This document shows positions 35,242 through 47,530 of a stretch of DNA of 64,000 nucleotides, piece after piece; position 1 is the stretch's first letter, and every line of letters begins with the position of its first letter. Origin of the DNA: Amblyornis subalaris. Taxonomy: Eukaryota; Chordata; Aves; Passeriformes; Ptilonorhynchidae. The stretch covers positions 977,383-1,041,382 of the forward strand of contig JACAXG010000008.1 in assembly GCA_018881555.1 (NCBI GenBank), given 5' to 3'. The translations under genes were made by a program, and so were the position numbers. Under the pieces are notes generated by a model, which was not told where the DNA came from, did not search any database, and saw only the letters and a list, made by a program, of their open reading frames with translations.

Positions 35242-35695
35242 GGGATCATGGAACGGTTTAGGTCGGAAAAGCCCTCTAAGATCAGAGTCCAACCATTCCC
35301 TCAGCACTGCCAACACCACTGACCCATGTCCCCAAGTGCCACATCCACAAGGATGTTAAACCCCTCCAGGGATGGGGACTCCACCCCTGCCCTGGGCAGC
35401 CTCTTCCAGTCCTGACAGCCCTTTCCATGAAGAATTTTTTCCCAATATCCATCCTGACCCTCCCCTGGCACAGCTTCAGGCCGTTCCCTCTCCTCCTGTC
35501 CCTGTTCCCTGGGAGCAGAGCCCGACCCCCCCTGGCTGCCCCCTCCTGTCAGGAGTTGTGCAGAGCCAGAAGGTCCCCCCGGAGCCTCCTTTTCTCCAGG
35601 CTGAGTCCCTTTCCCAGCTCCCTCAGCTACTCCTGGGGCTCCAGCCCCTTCCCAGCTCCGTTCCCTTCTCAGGACACGTCCCTGTATCATCCACA
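35242..35695 (-). mobile_element. Long CR1 LINE copy, about 450 bp
   Basis: 'gggatcatggaacggtttag', 'cccaagtgccacatccacaa', 'ccctttccatgaagaatttt', 'ctcctgtccctgttccctgg', 'aggctgagtccctttcccag', 'tcccttctcaggacacg'. Closely similar to the copy at 30983 over almost its whole length and in the same orientation. Confidence 0.88.
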
Positions 35696-38137
35696 GAGCC
35701 GTGTCCAGCATGTTCCAGGCATGGAACAAGCCCTGCATCCACAGGGGAACTTTCCTGAAAAAGCCTCTCTATTTACAAGTCATTAAGTCGACTTTTGCCC
35801 TTCNGGATGCCTCTCAGAGCAAAGCAATGTTCCCTGCATAAAAAAAATGATTAAAGAATAATATCGATACAATTCCAGCAAGTCTTGTTTAATCCACTTG
35901 GTTTCATCTGTTCTACAAACTCCTTATTTTGGGGAAATAAATGTTTTTAATTAAGCTGACTGCACAGCTGCTGAGGCAAGAGCTGGCTGTCAAAGCTTTG
36001 GAGCAGTCCCTGCACGTCCGCCCCGATAGCTGCACTTTATTGTGATAAAGCAATTTGTTGAGTCATGCTCTTTTTCCCTCTCTCCAATCTCNATTCCCCA
36101 GACAGTGTCAGTTCTCCATTTGCTAATCCATATTTAATTTTTAAATCACAAAACATCATGGCTTTAAAGATAAGCTTTTAAAACGCCCTCCTACACAGTC
36201 TTTCTTGCCATCTCCCGGGATATTGCTGATAACAAGCAAAAATCACACGCTTCAAATATTAATGAAGAGGCTGCTGCTGGAGACCAGGAAGTTTGAGGCC
36301 AGGTGGTGATTGTGTGGAGATGGGAGGTGAAATGAAACCTGGGGAGAAACAAGGCTGAGGATAAAAGGGCCCTGAAGGCAAGACAGCGGCAGGCAAGTGT
36401 CAGAGGAGGATCTGGGAAAATGCCACTTCTCCAACCCAGGGAGCAGGGAAGGAGCTCCCACGGATGGGGGTGGGAACTTCATGGCACAGGGAAAGAAAGA
36501 TCTCCAAATTCCTCCAGTCTGGGAACACAGAGAATGCAAAAAAACCCCACCAAGCTGTTGGCTTCTGTCACCTGGAGAGTCCCTGGAACACACAACAGAC
36601 AACACGAAACCTTCCAGCAGCAGCTGCCCCACAGAGACCCAGGCACTTACTAAAATCCCTGGAAAACATTGATCACAGAGCTGTTGGTCTGCTCTGGTTT
36701 CCAGTGAAATGCCACTCAGATGGGAATTCCCAACCACCTCAAATCCAGGCTGGAAGCTGCTGTCCTCTGTCCCAAATCCTGCCCAGGGGATGTGTGGGGG
36801 AGGCACTGGGTGACACGGGCTGCCCCACACCTGCAGTGGTGCATCACCATTTTCAACACCCCTGGAATTCCCAAAGGAACTCCCACAGTTCTCCATGTGT
36901 GGAAGAACTCTGTTATTTTTTGTTTTCAAAGATACAAAGACATGGAGGAGCCTTGCTCCCTCTGAGTGTCTCAGTAAAGGTTTTCAATGTAAACTTGATT
37001 CCTGTTACACTGGGAAAAAGATTCCTATTAAAACTAAAATTACTTTGATGATAAATTTTAATTAGTGCTATCCACAAAATGCTAAAATAATCTGATGGAG
37101 GAGAATTCCAGCTGAAACAGCAGAACATGTAAATCCTCTGCCTGATTTACAGATCTTGGAAGCAAATCTGGAGCAGTTCCCTCAGCCTTTCCTGCAATAT
37201 TTTTTATTTTTCTGTAAAAAAGTTGCACTGCCAAGGAGACATCTCTTTTTTTGGTCAATCCTTGTTAATTGCTAGCACGGAACATCCATGCTAATTGAGC
37301 AGCCAGTCAACACACCAGCTTACACACAGAGAGGCACAGTTTGCTGCAGTCTGATTTGAGTCACACGTGTGNAAATGAAGGGATTCTTTTCTAAATCGAA
37401 AGAAAAGCATTTCACCAATGTTTGAAAGAGAAATGGAAACACTTTTTACCTACCAAAACATGGAGGTCACTGTTGTGTGTTTCCCCTGAAGGTGAAGGCA
37501 CCACTAACACCTGAAACAGAGCAGAGAGCTGCACTGGCACGTGGAATGCCCAAGGACGAGGTGAGGACGGTGCAGGGTAAATCAGCTCCCCCACAGAACC
37601 GACTCCAGGGCGAGANCTGAACTCCAGCCCGAGGGGAATGTCTTTCCATGCCAGAGAAATGAGTGTGGGGCAAACATTTCCTGAGGAGAAGNGGAACAGA
37701 ACCCTGGGGGCAGCTGGGGATCAGGCACTCGGAGCTGAGGGTTCAGGGATGTCAGGGGCTGCTTTGGCACGAGCCCAAAGAGGAGATGCAGGAACAAACC
37801 CAAGGAGAAATGCAGGACTGGGAGGAACAAAACGAGAACATCTCTGTTCCACAGCTCCAACTCCAGTGCCTGCAGGTCCCAGCGAGCACCCAGTGCTGAA
37901 ATGCTGCTGCAAACCTGCTCACATTCCTCTGGGGGCTTAGCAAACTCCCTAGACCAGCTCTGCCTTCNGAATGGGTCTGAGACTCGCTCACATAACCAGA
38001 GTCCCAAAGCAGGGGATGCAGCGTCTGCAGTGTCTGCTGTAAAACAACACAGGGATTGCTTCCTGCATTGGTTTCTCAAGCAGACACTCGGAATAGCTTG
38101 CAATTTCTACTAAAGCAGGGTAGGGAAAGAAACTAAA
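35696..38137. other. Intron 2, unique sequence
   Basis: Nothing recognised. A 225-codon minus-strand open frame at 36252-36929 shows no recognisable domain and has no splice or start context that favours it. Confidence 0.5.
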
Positions 38138-38261
38138 CTAGAGAGGAAAAACTCAGCTAGAGAAGAAAAACTCAGCTAGAGAGGAAAAACTCAGCTAGAG
38201 AGGAAAAACTCAGCTAGAGAGGAAAAACTCAACTAGAGAGGAAAAACTCAACTAGAGAGGG
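38138..38261. repeat. 19-bp minisatellite, 6.5 copies
   Basis: Six nearly identical units of CTAGAGAGGAAAAACTCAG, with the last two ending CAA, followed by a half unit CTAGAGAGGG. Only one or two point differences separate the units, so the array is young. It is purine-rich on +; on the gene's strand each unit reads CTGAGTTTTTCCTCTCTAG, which ends in an AG after a pyrimidine tract. Confidence 0.96.
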
Positions 38262-40074
38262 AGACAAACTGAAGGAGAGAGCGATGTCCAGGGGCACAAA
38301 TGCACAAACAAGACTTGTTTGAGGCTGTAACTCTGAAGTTGGCCAGGCAAAACCACGCAGTAATCAATAGTTTTTGAGACAGATTATACCTCATTAGGAT
38401 GTCCTGCTTCATTTGCTGCTTTTTATACCATTCCTCCCCAGAACTTGCAATCCTTGGCAAATGAGATGCACCTTCACTAAGAGTAATGCCCCAGGAATGT
38501 TCCTGGGACTCGGATAATAATGCCAGATGCTGCAGACTGCAGCAGAACATGGCTCTCCCCATCCCTTCTGTGCTTTAGGGAGTCCTGGGCTCCCTGAGGC
38601 TGCCCAGGGCCGGCTCTGCCGCGGGAGCAGTGAAAGGAGCGCCACAGAAATTCCGGAATAGCCAAACCAGCGCCGTCCCCTCCGTGCTGATCCCCATCCC
38701 GCTGCACCTGCCCAGAGAGGAGCTGCCGCACAGANCTGGCAGTTCAAAGCCACTCCAGAAAGCAGCTCCTGAGCTCCCGAGGGAGATGTCCAACAAAAGC
38801 ACCTCCCAATCCCCACAAAGCGCTGGAGAGAGCTGCGTGGAACCACCTGCCCCCAACCTTCGCTCCCTTTGTTGTGACTCAGCTGCAGGAACTCTGGAAG
38901 CGCTGCCAAGGACCACCTGCAGCTGGCTGCAGGGGTGAGAGGAAAGCTGAGTGCACATAGGGGAGCTCAGAGCTCACAGAGTCACTCCTATTGTCCCTGT
39001 TCCTGGGAAGGACAAGGAAGGAAGGACAATGAACCCTGCCAGAGGCTGCTTCTTGTCAAGTCAGAACTCGCTGCCACACAGGGTGTGCCACATTTCTGCA
39101 TCCTGCACAAATCACTTCCTTGGGAGAAAATGTAAAAGCTTCTTAAAAAACTGATAAGTTCATTGCAATGGGTAAAAACCAACCACCCCACCTACTGCAC
39201 GCTCAGTCTCCAGACCAGCTCAGTGCCTGAGCCGCCCTGAATCACCTCCAATTCATCATGAGGTTGTCAAAGGTGAAAAGGTTGAATTCAGGAGCAGTAA
39301 CTTCCAAATTCCAGTGGCTGTGTCTGGGTTTTCGCCTGCCAGCTGCAACAGGAGCTCAAGTGAAATTACACCTTCCTGCTAATGGCTGGAAACACCTCCA
39401 GGAGCCAGCCCGGTGCTCCGGGAATGCTGGGATGGGTTAAATTCCGGAGATTTTACTGAGGATGGCCACTTGTGCCTCCTTATTTCATGGGAGGATTTCA
39501 TCTTCCCTGCAGTGTATTTTCTGCAGACAAATTTTCTCTCTGCCCTTTCCTTCCTTTATTTGACACAAACAGAACTCAAACTTAAATAGCAAAATACCCA
39601 TGATTTTCTGTCAAGGTTCTCCAATCATCTCAGAAGTGGTGGTTGATCCAGCCAGTTCAAACTCTGTCTGGACAGAAGATGTGCTGGAAATATAATTCAG
39701 GGATCTCCTGTTTCCATGGTAAATCAGGATGAAGTCAGGAGAGTTAAATCTGGAAAAAAANCATTATGGAGAAAAGAAGAGGAACTGCCCGGAATTAGGC
39801 TCATTAGGCTGTCAGTGTGTGTAACAACAATTAAACCTCTGCAGTGGGGCAGGGCAGGGTGGGCTGGAGGGCCCCATCCCCCCGTGGGCCCTGGAGCTGC
39901 TGCTGACCCAGAGCAGAGGCTCCTGCTCCCTGGGAAGCCTGGGATATGAACAATGCTCCTCATCATCTCCTAATAAATCACTGAACTGTTACAGCTCAAA
40001 CCTTCCTGACTCCTCAAACTCATCCCCAAACCCAGCCCTCTGGCCATCACCCGGGGATGGGAACTGAGGCCACA
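38262..40074. other. Intron 2, unique sequence
   Basis: Nothing recognised. Confidence 0.55.
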
Positions 40075-40195
40075 GAGCTCTGCTGGTCAGAGCTTTGCTG
40101 ACCATCCAGGATATGGCTGAGTGGCATGGCAGTGCTNGGTCTAAGGTTGGNCTNGATGATCTTGAAGATTTTCTCCAACCTTAANNATTCTATGG
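40075..40195 (+). mobile_element. CR1 LINE fragment, 3' end
   Basis: 'tctaaggttggnctngatga', 'tcttgaagattttctccaac' and a degenerate 'attctatggttcc' tail. Contains five n bases. Confidence 0.8.
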
Positions 40196-43098
40196 TTCCA
40201 TACAGGTCCCAGCTACATTTNCAAGACACCTTCCTGTCAGACAGCTCGTGGAGAAGTCTGCCAGACATGGAGAGCAAGAGNAGAGAACTTTCCTAATCAA
40301 GGCCATGGTCAGTCCCTTCGTCCCTTCCCTTCTTCAGACACAGTTATTCGGTTGCCGTGACAGAAACTGCCCTCACCAGAGATAATTTTGGGAAGATTCA
40401 TCTGTGCATCTGCTCCACAACTCAGCACTTAGAGCTGTGCTCAGTGGAGCCAGAGCAGGCTGGAGGCAGGGGAGGGGCAGGGGCTGCTCACTGACTGGTG
40501 CCAGGAGCACCTCCCGAGCCACAGAGGCTCCGTGGCAAACACCACCTGCTCACACTCCAGAGGCACCACTGCACACATCTGGGCTGGAATTACACTCATT
40601 ATACATTTTATCATTACCAGTCATCCTGGAAAGTCAGGTAGTTGGGTTTGGCATCCTGAGTGCACTTCCAGGAGTGACCTCAGAGCCCCCAGCACCTGGA
40701 GAACNCCGGGATCAGCCCTGGCTCAGGGAGCAGCACCGTCAGCACTTGGGCTTTGCAGCACCAGCCCCAGAGGGCAAATTAAAGGGTTACACCAATAAAA
40801 GGGTTAAACCTATAAAAGGTTCAAACCAATAAAAGNTTTACACCGCTCCCTGGGAACCTGGTGCTCGTTAGAAACCTCTCCCCAAAGTCTTGCTGCATGA
40901 TGATGACACAGGGTAAAACTTTTAGGAGTTAAAAATGAGGAGCCCATAAACGAGTGTTGTAGTCCTTGAGAGAGTTTCCAAGCCGTGCAGGCAGCAAGGA
41001 CAGCCNGGCCTGAGCAGGTAACACAGCCCCACGTTTGTGACACACAGAGCAGGTCACACCTCACAAACTGCCACTGCATGGACGTTTGCATCTGCTCCAA
41101 GAACTGTTTTTTCAAAACCTGAATAAAACGTAAGACACAATGACCAGGACAAAGGGTGGTGAAGCCACAGGCAGCTTCCAAATGTGGCTAAATCCAAATG
41201 GATTTAATCTGTTCATTAACACAAGAGCTGCTTATTGGGAATTTACTGTCATTGTCCCAACACTACATTCCCCANAAGGAAAAGAATGTGACCATGCCCA
41301 ACAGAAATCAGGCATTTCCGCTGCTTCACTAAAGATCTACATTCCTGCCTGCTGGAAGTGGTGGCTGATTGCAGCTGGAACATCTGTCATGTTGGAAAAA
41401 ATCCCCAAACAACAGAAATTCATTCCGAAACNGTGTGAAATGACAGGCAGCAAGGAGACCCTGCCTGTGTCTTTCCAGAAGCCAAGACCTGGCATCAGCA
41501 GGGAATGGGAACCAATAGAACCAGTTTGCTCCCCAGAAGGTTCAAACTTGCTCTGACTACGTTAAATACTCTTGGTATTTGCATTTGAAACTCAGTTCTA
41601 GAAACACATTATTCCTATCTCTAAACCTACCTGAGGCAGCACCAGCTGAGAGCTCCCCAAACCCCCAGATCCCAGCATTCCAAGGACAGACAGAGCAGTT
41701 TTTCCTCTCCCAGGAGCAGGCTCTGCAGAAAGCCTGGGGCAGTGTGGGCTGGCAGCACTCACGGGGTTCAGAACGTGCCATCCTGAAAAATCCAGGAATT
41801 TCTGACAGTTCCTTTAATGTTTCAATCATGTTCTTGCTACTTTTTCTTCAAGTAACTCCTTTTATTAGCTCGTGTATCTTATCCAGAGACGAGCTGCTCC
41901 ATCTTTTCCAGGAGAAACCCGCACTGCCCTCACCTCATCCCCTGGGATTGCTTTGTCCCTGGTTTGGNAGGGACCAGGGCCTTTCAGAGCTCAATCACAT
42001 CTCCAATTCCTTGATTGGTTTCAGAAAAGGCAGAACATTTTCCAAAGGCTGCAGAGGTCTTCCAAGCCCAACCATCGAGGAAAATGAAAGATAATTTACA
42101 AAAATCACAGCGAATTTCCCGTAGATTATCAGCATTATGGCAGTTATCCATTTTTATGCTACTTTTACACACCTATTTGTTTCAGGTGAATGGCAATTTC
42201 TACCACCATTATTTGGTGGAGGGTCTGGAGGAGAGGTGAGGAAAGCACAGTGCCTTAGGAATCATTTCAGGATGAAACACGGGGTTGGTACCTCTGATAT
42301 TCTTACTCAAAGCTCCTGTATTTTCTGTTGGTTTTTCTTTGGCAATGTCACTTTTAATAACAGGTCCTGAACCAGGCTGACCTACATAATAATCCTTCCA
42401 GTACAGAAGGCTCACACTGCCTTTCCTTGTTTTTGGAGAACATAAATGGAAGTGTCTATGGTTTGCCTGGTTGTCGTGTCCCTCCAGAGCCATAAAAATC
42501 CAATTGGAACAAATGTCCCAGACTTGTCCAACTCGCCAGCCAAACTCACAGATCTGCTCTTTTTTCAACAGAAGGACACAGCAATGCAAAACAGTGATTA
42601 TTTCATGTTCAGGCACAAATCTCAGTGCTTTACCCTCAGATGGCACCGAGGAACTTCAGTGTGCAGGGTCAGCCAGCGCTGGCCCGTGGGGAGCAGGAGA
42701 TGGAGCTTCCCCCTCTCTCCCTGTCAGTGTTTATCAACGCAGCAAAGAAGCCAGCACGGTGAGACAGGACAACAGAGGCATCAAAGTCATTTCAGGCCTT
42801 TTTCCTATTATTCTGTTACTCTCTAATTGTCCTAAATTAACCCTGCCACATGACAGACCTCTTGTTTTCCTTTCTGGCTGTCTCCCTTTCCTTTCCCTGG
42901 GATCCCACAGCAGCCTCACCTGCACACAGCCACTGCTTCCAGCTCCAGGCCTTACATCAGCGGCTCATAAACAAAACCCCTCGGGTTATTTGGCCGAATC
43001 ACACCCGATTTAAAAAGGTACCAAAGCTGCACATGCAGCCCCTGGCAGTCCCAGAACAGTCCTGGCCGAAGAGGCATTTTCACAGCTGCACTTGGCAA
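40196..43098. other. Intron 2, unique sequence
   Basis: Nothing recognised, apart from three near-copies of 'accaataaaagggtta' at about 40790-40840. Several n bases. Confidence 0.5.
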
Positions 43099-43388
43099 CA
43101 TCCTTCCCCCATTGCCCACTCCCACAGCATCCTTCCACCACTCCCTACTCCCACAGCATCCTTCCCCCATTCCCCACTCCCACAGCATCCTTCCCCCATT
43201 CCTCACTCCCACAGCATCCTCCCCCCGTTCCCCATTCCCACAGCATCCTTCCTCCATTCCCACAGCATCCTTCCCCATTCCCACAGCATCCTTCCCCCAT
43301 TCCCACAGCATCCTTCCCCCATTCCCACAGCATCCTTCCCCCATTCCCCACTCCCACAGCATCCTTCCCCCGTTCCCCACTCCCACAG
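43099..43388. repeat. Minisatellite of 11 units (29 bp and 21-22 bp)
   Basis: Eleven head-to-tail units, each starting CATCC and ending CCCACAG on +. Seven are 29 bp and four in the middle are 21-22 bp, having lost one CCCACT-type segment. The lengths add up exactly to 290 bp. The + strand is almost all C and T between CACAG boundaries; the gene's strand is G-rich with repeated GGGG, GGG and GGGGG runs. Confidence 0.97.
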
Positions 43389-43620
43389 GCACGGAGCGAG
43401 GGTCCGTCCTGCTGCAGGACACGGACGGGCGCGGCTGCGGCCGGGGCGGTCCCTGCGGGCACACGGGACCCTGCAGGGAGCGATGCCCTGCTGAGGAATG
43501 TTCCAGGTGCAGGTGCAGGGCCAGCCTGGCACGGAGCCCTCCCGGGCAGCTCCCGGCCCACGCACATCCTCAGCCCCACCCGAGCCGTGTCTCTGTGCCC
43601 CCACCGTGCCCACCGTGTCC
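43381..43620. promoter_or_regulatory. CpG-rich block, possible intronic regulatory island
   Basis: About 21 CpG dinucleotides in 240 bp, densest in 43391-43470 ('ggacgggcgcggctgcggcc'), directly joined to the end of the G/C-skewed minisatellite. Elsewhere in this intron CpG is sparse. No TATA box, initiator or named factor site can be asserted. It may be an intronic CpG island or a GC-rich tract produced by recombination next to the minisatellite. Confidence 0.4.
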
Positions 43621-46600
43621 TCACTGTGTCCCCGCTGTGCCACCTCCCTGCAGCAGCAGCACCTCGCACAGCAGCTCAGCGTGGCTCTGTGTGAAGGAGC
43701 CAAGCTCTGCCTGCCTGCAGGTGAGAAGGTGAGCCCAGCTCCCGCGCCAGCCCCAGGACAATCCCTGTTCCAGGATGGAAAAAGCGGAGCTGCGGCAGGA
43801 CCGTGGCAGAGCCCAGTGGGGGCTGCGGGGCTCTCCTGGAGAGAGGAGCTGCTGGGAACAACCAGACCCATCCAGGAGAAGCTCGTCTCCCCACGGATGA
43901 GCCATGGGCTGTCCCCTAAAGCCTGCCCAGTCATCTGTGCCTCTCACTGTCCACTCTGTCCAAGAGCAGAGCAGAGACTGAAATGTCCCAGGAGACAAAG
44001 CCACGGAGCCACAAACACGGGATGGGAGTGAGGACCCGGGAGCTCCCTCCTGGCTCCCAGCACTCTGCCCTGCCCGAGTTACTGACACTCAGCTCACGAG
44101 TCCGTGGACATTTTGATATTCAGAAGATTTTGTTCCTGTAGGTATTAAGGAAAAGGATGTTCCCAAGCAAACCAAACCCTAAAAACTGGCNGTGCAACCA
44201 AGTACCAGGGAGGTAAGACACAACAGCAAAATGAACCTTAAAAAATAAATTACTGAAGAGCTTGAAACCTGGTAATTCTGCATCTGACCTGACCTGCTGC
44301 AGATCCTGACGCTGTACAAATAAATGCATTCCATCATTGGGGGAGCAAGAAATGGCACCAGACACCAAACCACAGGTGAGCAGAGTCAGAGAACTGGGGG
44401 AACAGGAGAAAAGTGTCACNTGCCATCACTGCTGCTCAGGAGGAGAGCAGCCAAAGGGAATAAAACCCTTCAGAAANAAACACAGCAAAAGCTCTGCTTG
44501 CCAAAGGAACGTGTATCCCTATCCCAGAGCTGACACTTTAATCCATCCCTGTTCATCTCCCTTCCCTCACCTTGGCATTTCCCATCCTTCCTTTTAATAT
44601 CAACAGAGAAAACATTTCCCCTCGCCAGTAATCTTGTTTATTCTAATAAAGAACCACTGACTAAAACAAAATCCTGAGAATTGACTGTTGACTCACAACT
44701 GAAGAGAAATTCCCATAGGCAAATCTTTTTAGCATTCCAAAAGCATGACTAATTCAATTAACACCAGCCAGAAGAAGATTATGTAAAGCTATGAAGTTAT
44801 ACATCTCTATATGTATAAAATAAATAAAAGTTACATGTCAGGGAACACAGGTAGGAGCTGTATGGTTGGTANTTTGTATTTCAGTTACTGGTACAAAATT
44901 CTGTGTCCAGAGGTCTTGTCCCAATACATCAAAGTCTGTTGAACCCCCAGACACAGCCACTCCTCAGGTGCACCTTTACCTAAANAAAGTCAGTGTTTTT
45001 ATCCCAAATGCAGTTGCCAACTCCAACAGTTGCTTCCATCAGCACCATGTCCCCCAGGGCAGTGCTGAGGGCAGGAAAGTGCAGCAGGGAAGGGGANGCT
45101 TTTGCTCCCCTTTTGGAAGAAAATAGGTCCTTGTGATGGGAAACTTTATGGGAATTCAAGATAATGATGAAGGTAATTACACCCGAACTTTTGTATTGGA
45201 TCTGTTTGCATCAAAAATCCCCCAGTCTGTAAGTACAGAGCACGTCCTGCCTGGAGCACGGCTCTGGAAAACAGAGCCCACTCTGGCTGGTTCCTCCCAG
45301 GGATACAGGGGGTTCTTTACAGAGGAGGTGTCACTGATAACAACCCCAAACCCTGCCCAGCACTGGACAGGCCACCAGCCCCCCCAGGTTACTGCACTGT
45401 TTGGTGCTAAAGTGCTTGATGAGTTCGGGTTCATGAGTTCCATGTCTCACAGGAGCACTCCCCAGATTTCCCTGCACTGACATTTTATGGCCAGTTTGAC
45501 TCCAGGAGGTGTTTACAAATTTTCAGACCTATGTGAAAATAAAATTTTAGAATCTTGTGGTTCTAATTACCTTTTCTTTCTTCAAATCATTACTGGATGT
45601 TGTTATGGCAGAGTTGCCTTTGTCCATCAGTGACCACACAGAGGCCAAACCACCCTCTACCCTTCTTTTTCCTCTCTACTAATTCCAAATCTTCATAAAT
45701 GTCATGAAAAGAAAAAAACAGAAAACCAAGGAAGTGGAAAGGAGCTTGTCTTGTGGATCACTCATGCAAGGAGAGAACTCAGGCTTGCCCTTGAAATGCT
45801 TTTCTGAAGGCTTCACAAACATTTAAACTACAAGTCTGAAAGTTCTTATGCCAGAAAACAACTTCTTGTATTTTTCTTTGACTCAAAACCTGAAGGTTAA
45901 AAAACCCAACCAACCAATGAAANGAATGTGAATTCTGGGCTCAGCCAGTCCAGGTTTTGTTCCAGAACCAGAACCCATCGTGACAAACTGGGCACTGGAA
46001 GCAACATGACTTTACCTAACTGGGTCGGTCTAAGAATATGAAAGGTTTTCAGAACAAGTCCCATCTTTTCTTTCCTGTAAAAAGCCTATAAATCCCCTGC
46101 CTTGAGTTCTCCATCAGGCTCATTTTAAATTCCAGAACAGCCAGAGCAAAGCTAAACTTTTCCCATCAACACACACTGAGATAAGATGAAGCTCCACATT
46201 CACGTCATTTTTGCCTGAAAAATGAACTTACAGGAAAAATGATGTACTTTTTATAAAGGTGTGAATTAGGGCTAACTGAAAGCTAAATCCCAAAATAAAA
46301 TGTTAGTTAAGCAGCCATCTGGGTGGATTCTGGAATGCAAGGCCAGGGGCAGCACACCCCACAGCACAGGGATCTGCTGGGTTTGAGCACATCTCACATC
46401 CAGGTACCAACACGACCTCGCCTGCTCTGCAGCCTCTGCCAGGACATCTCAGGGCCATTAACTGAAACATTTAGAAGCCTAAACCCGCAGTAAATGGACA
46501 CCACTCTGATGTTGTCCTCAAAGGAGTTNAAACAATTGTGGTGAAAAATTCCATTGACAACTTCTGACCTCAATCGGCCTCGGAATATTCCACAAAACCC

Positions 46601-47039
46601 ACGGCCCCAGCCCTGAGCTGAACCGAGCCTGTCACAGGGGCAGATCAGCCCTGTGTGTGCCCAGCACGGGGTGTGCCCCCCCCTCTGTCCCTGCGGCTGG
46701 AGCGAGCCCAGGGACGTTCTGAGCAGCACNCACCAGCCACTGTCAGGGGAATGAAGGAGGACTCGGGGGAGTTGCCCTTTTTCTTTCAAACGTTTTAAAT
46801 CCTTATTTCAAACAGGAGAGTGACATCTGCTCCAGGCAGCCTGCCAGGCCCCGGCTGGGCCCGCGGGGTGGTCAGCACACGNGCGGGGCCACGGGGCTGT
46901 GATTCTGACAGAGCAACAGCAATTCCTGCTGCTCACACACNCCCTGACTCAGCAGCTCCTTCCCACAGGTGTCCTAATCCCAGCAAATGGGTTATGGCAG
47001 CAGAACAGCACACAGCTCCTCCGGGGGCCGCCGGGGCAG
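43621..47039. other. Intron 2, unique sequence
   Basis: A 67-nt stretch at 43654-43720 on + has acceptor-like and donor-like borders (discussed in the findings). No gene recognised in the remainder. AT-rich at about 44590-44870 and 45530-46300. Confidence 0.5.
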
Positions 47040-47160
47040 GTGGGTCCCTGTCCCTGCAGGGATTGAGCAGCCACGGNGTGGATGTGGCACCCGGGGACAC
47101 AGGTTAATGCTGGACTCGATGGGCTCAGGGGGCTTTTCCAACTTAAACGATTCTGATTAT
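47040..47160 (+). mobile_element. CR1 LINE 3' end
   Basis: 'taatgctggactcgatgggc', 'ggcttttccaacttaaacga', 'ttctgattatt'; the upstream border is vague. Confidence 0.7.
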
Positions 47161-47442
47161 TCCCACAGAAGAACACAGTGTTTGGGGCATTGACAAATGC
47201 AAGTGCAGGATCACGACAGCGACCGCTCCTTCCCTCTGGCATCCTCCTTCCAGAGGGGGATGTGATGGGGTCAGGCGTGGCACAGGATGGCACAGCCCTT
47301 GCCTGTCCCTCCCTGCCACCCTGTCACCTGCAGGGAGGATAACCCTCCATCCNTGCTGGGGCTGGGCCAGGCAGCAACTGGCCCCATAACGCCATCAATC
47401 CTTGGGGTTCAGGGAACGTGGTGAGCAAGGACCAAGCTGGAC

Positions 47443-47530
47443 ATCACAGGATGGTTAAAGATCACCTCATTCCAACNCCCTGCCNTGGACAGGGACACCT
47501 CCCACCAGACCAGGCTGCTCAGGTGCTGAT
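47443..47530 (-). mobile_element. CR1 LINE fragment, about 90 bp
   Basis: 'acatcacaggatggttaaag', 'tcattccaacnccctgccnt', 'ggacagggacacctcccacc', 'accaggctgctca'. Confidence 0.75.

Noticed and set aside
38138..38261. Regular direct repeats resembling a CRISPR array
   Set aside because: Units are directly head to tail with no unique spacers, in a vertebrate intron; it is a minisatellite.
43092..43934. Pro/Ser/His-rich and Gly-rich frames of about 200-240 codons on both strands
   Set aside because: Composition follows the 29/22-bp minisatellite and the CpG block; two strands and several frames are open at once, as expected of a repeat.
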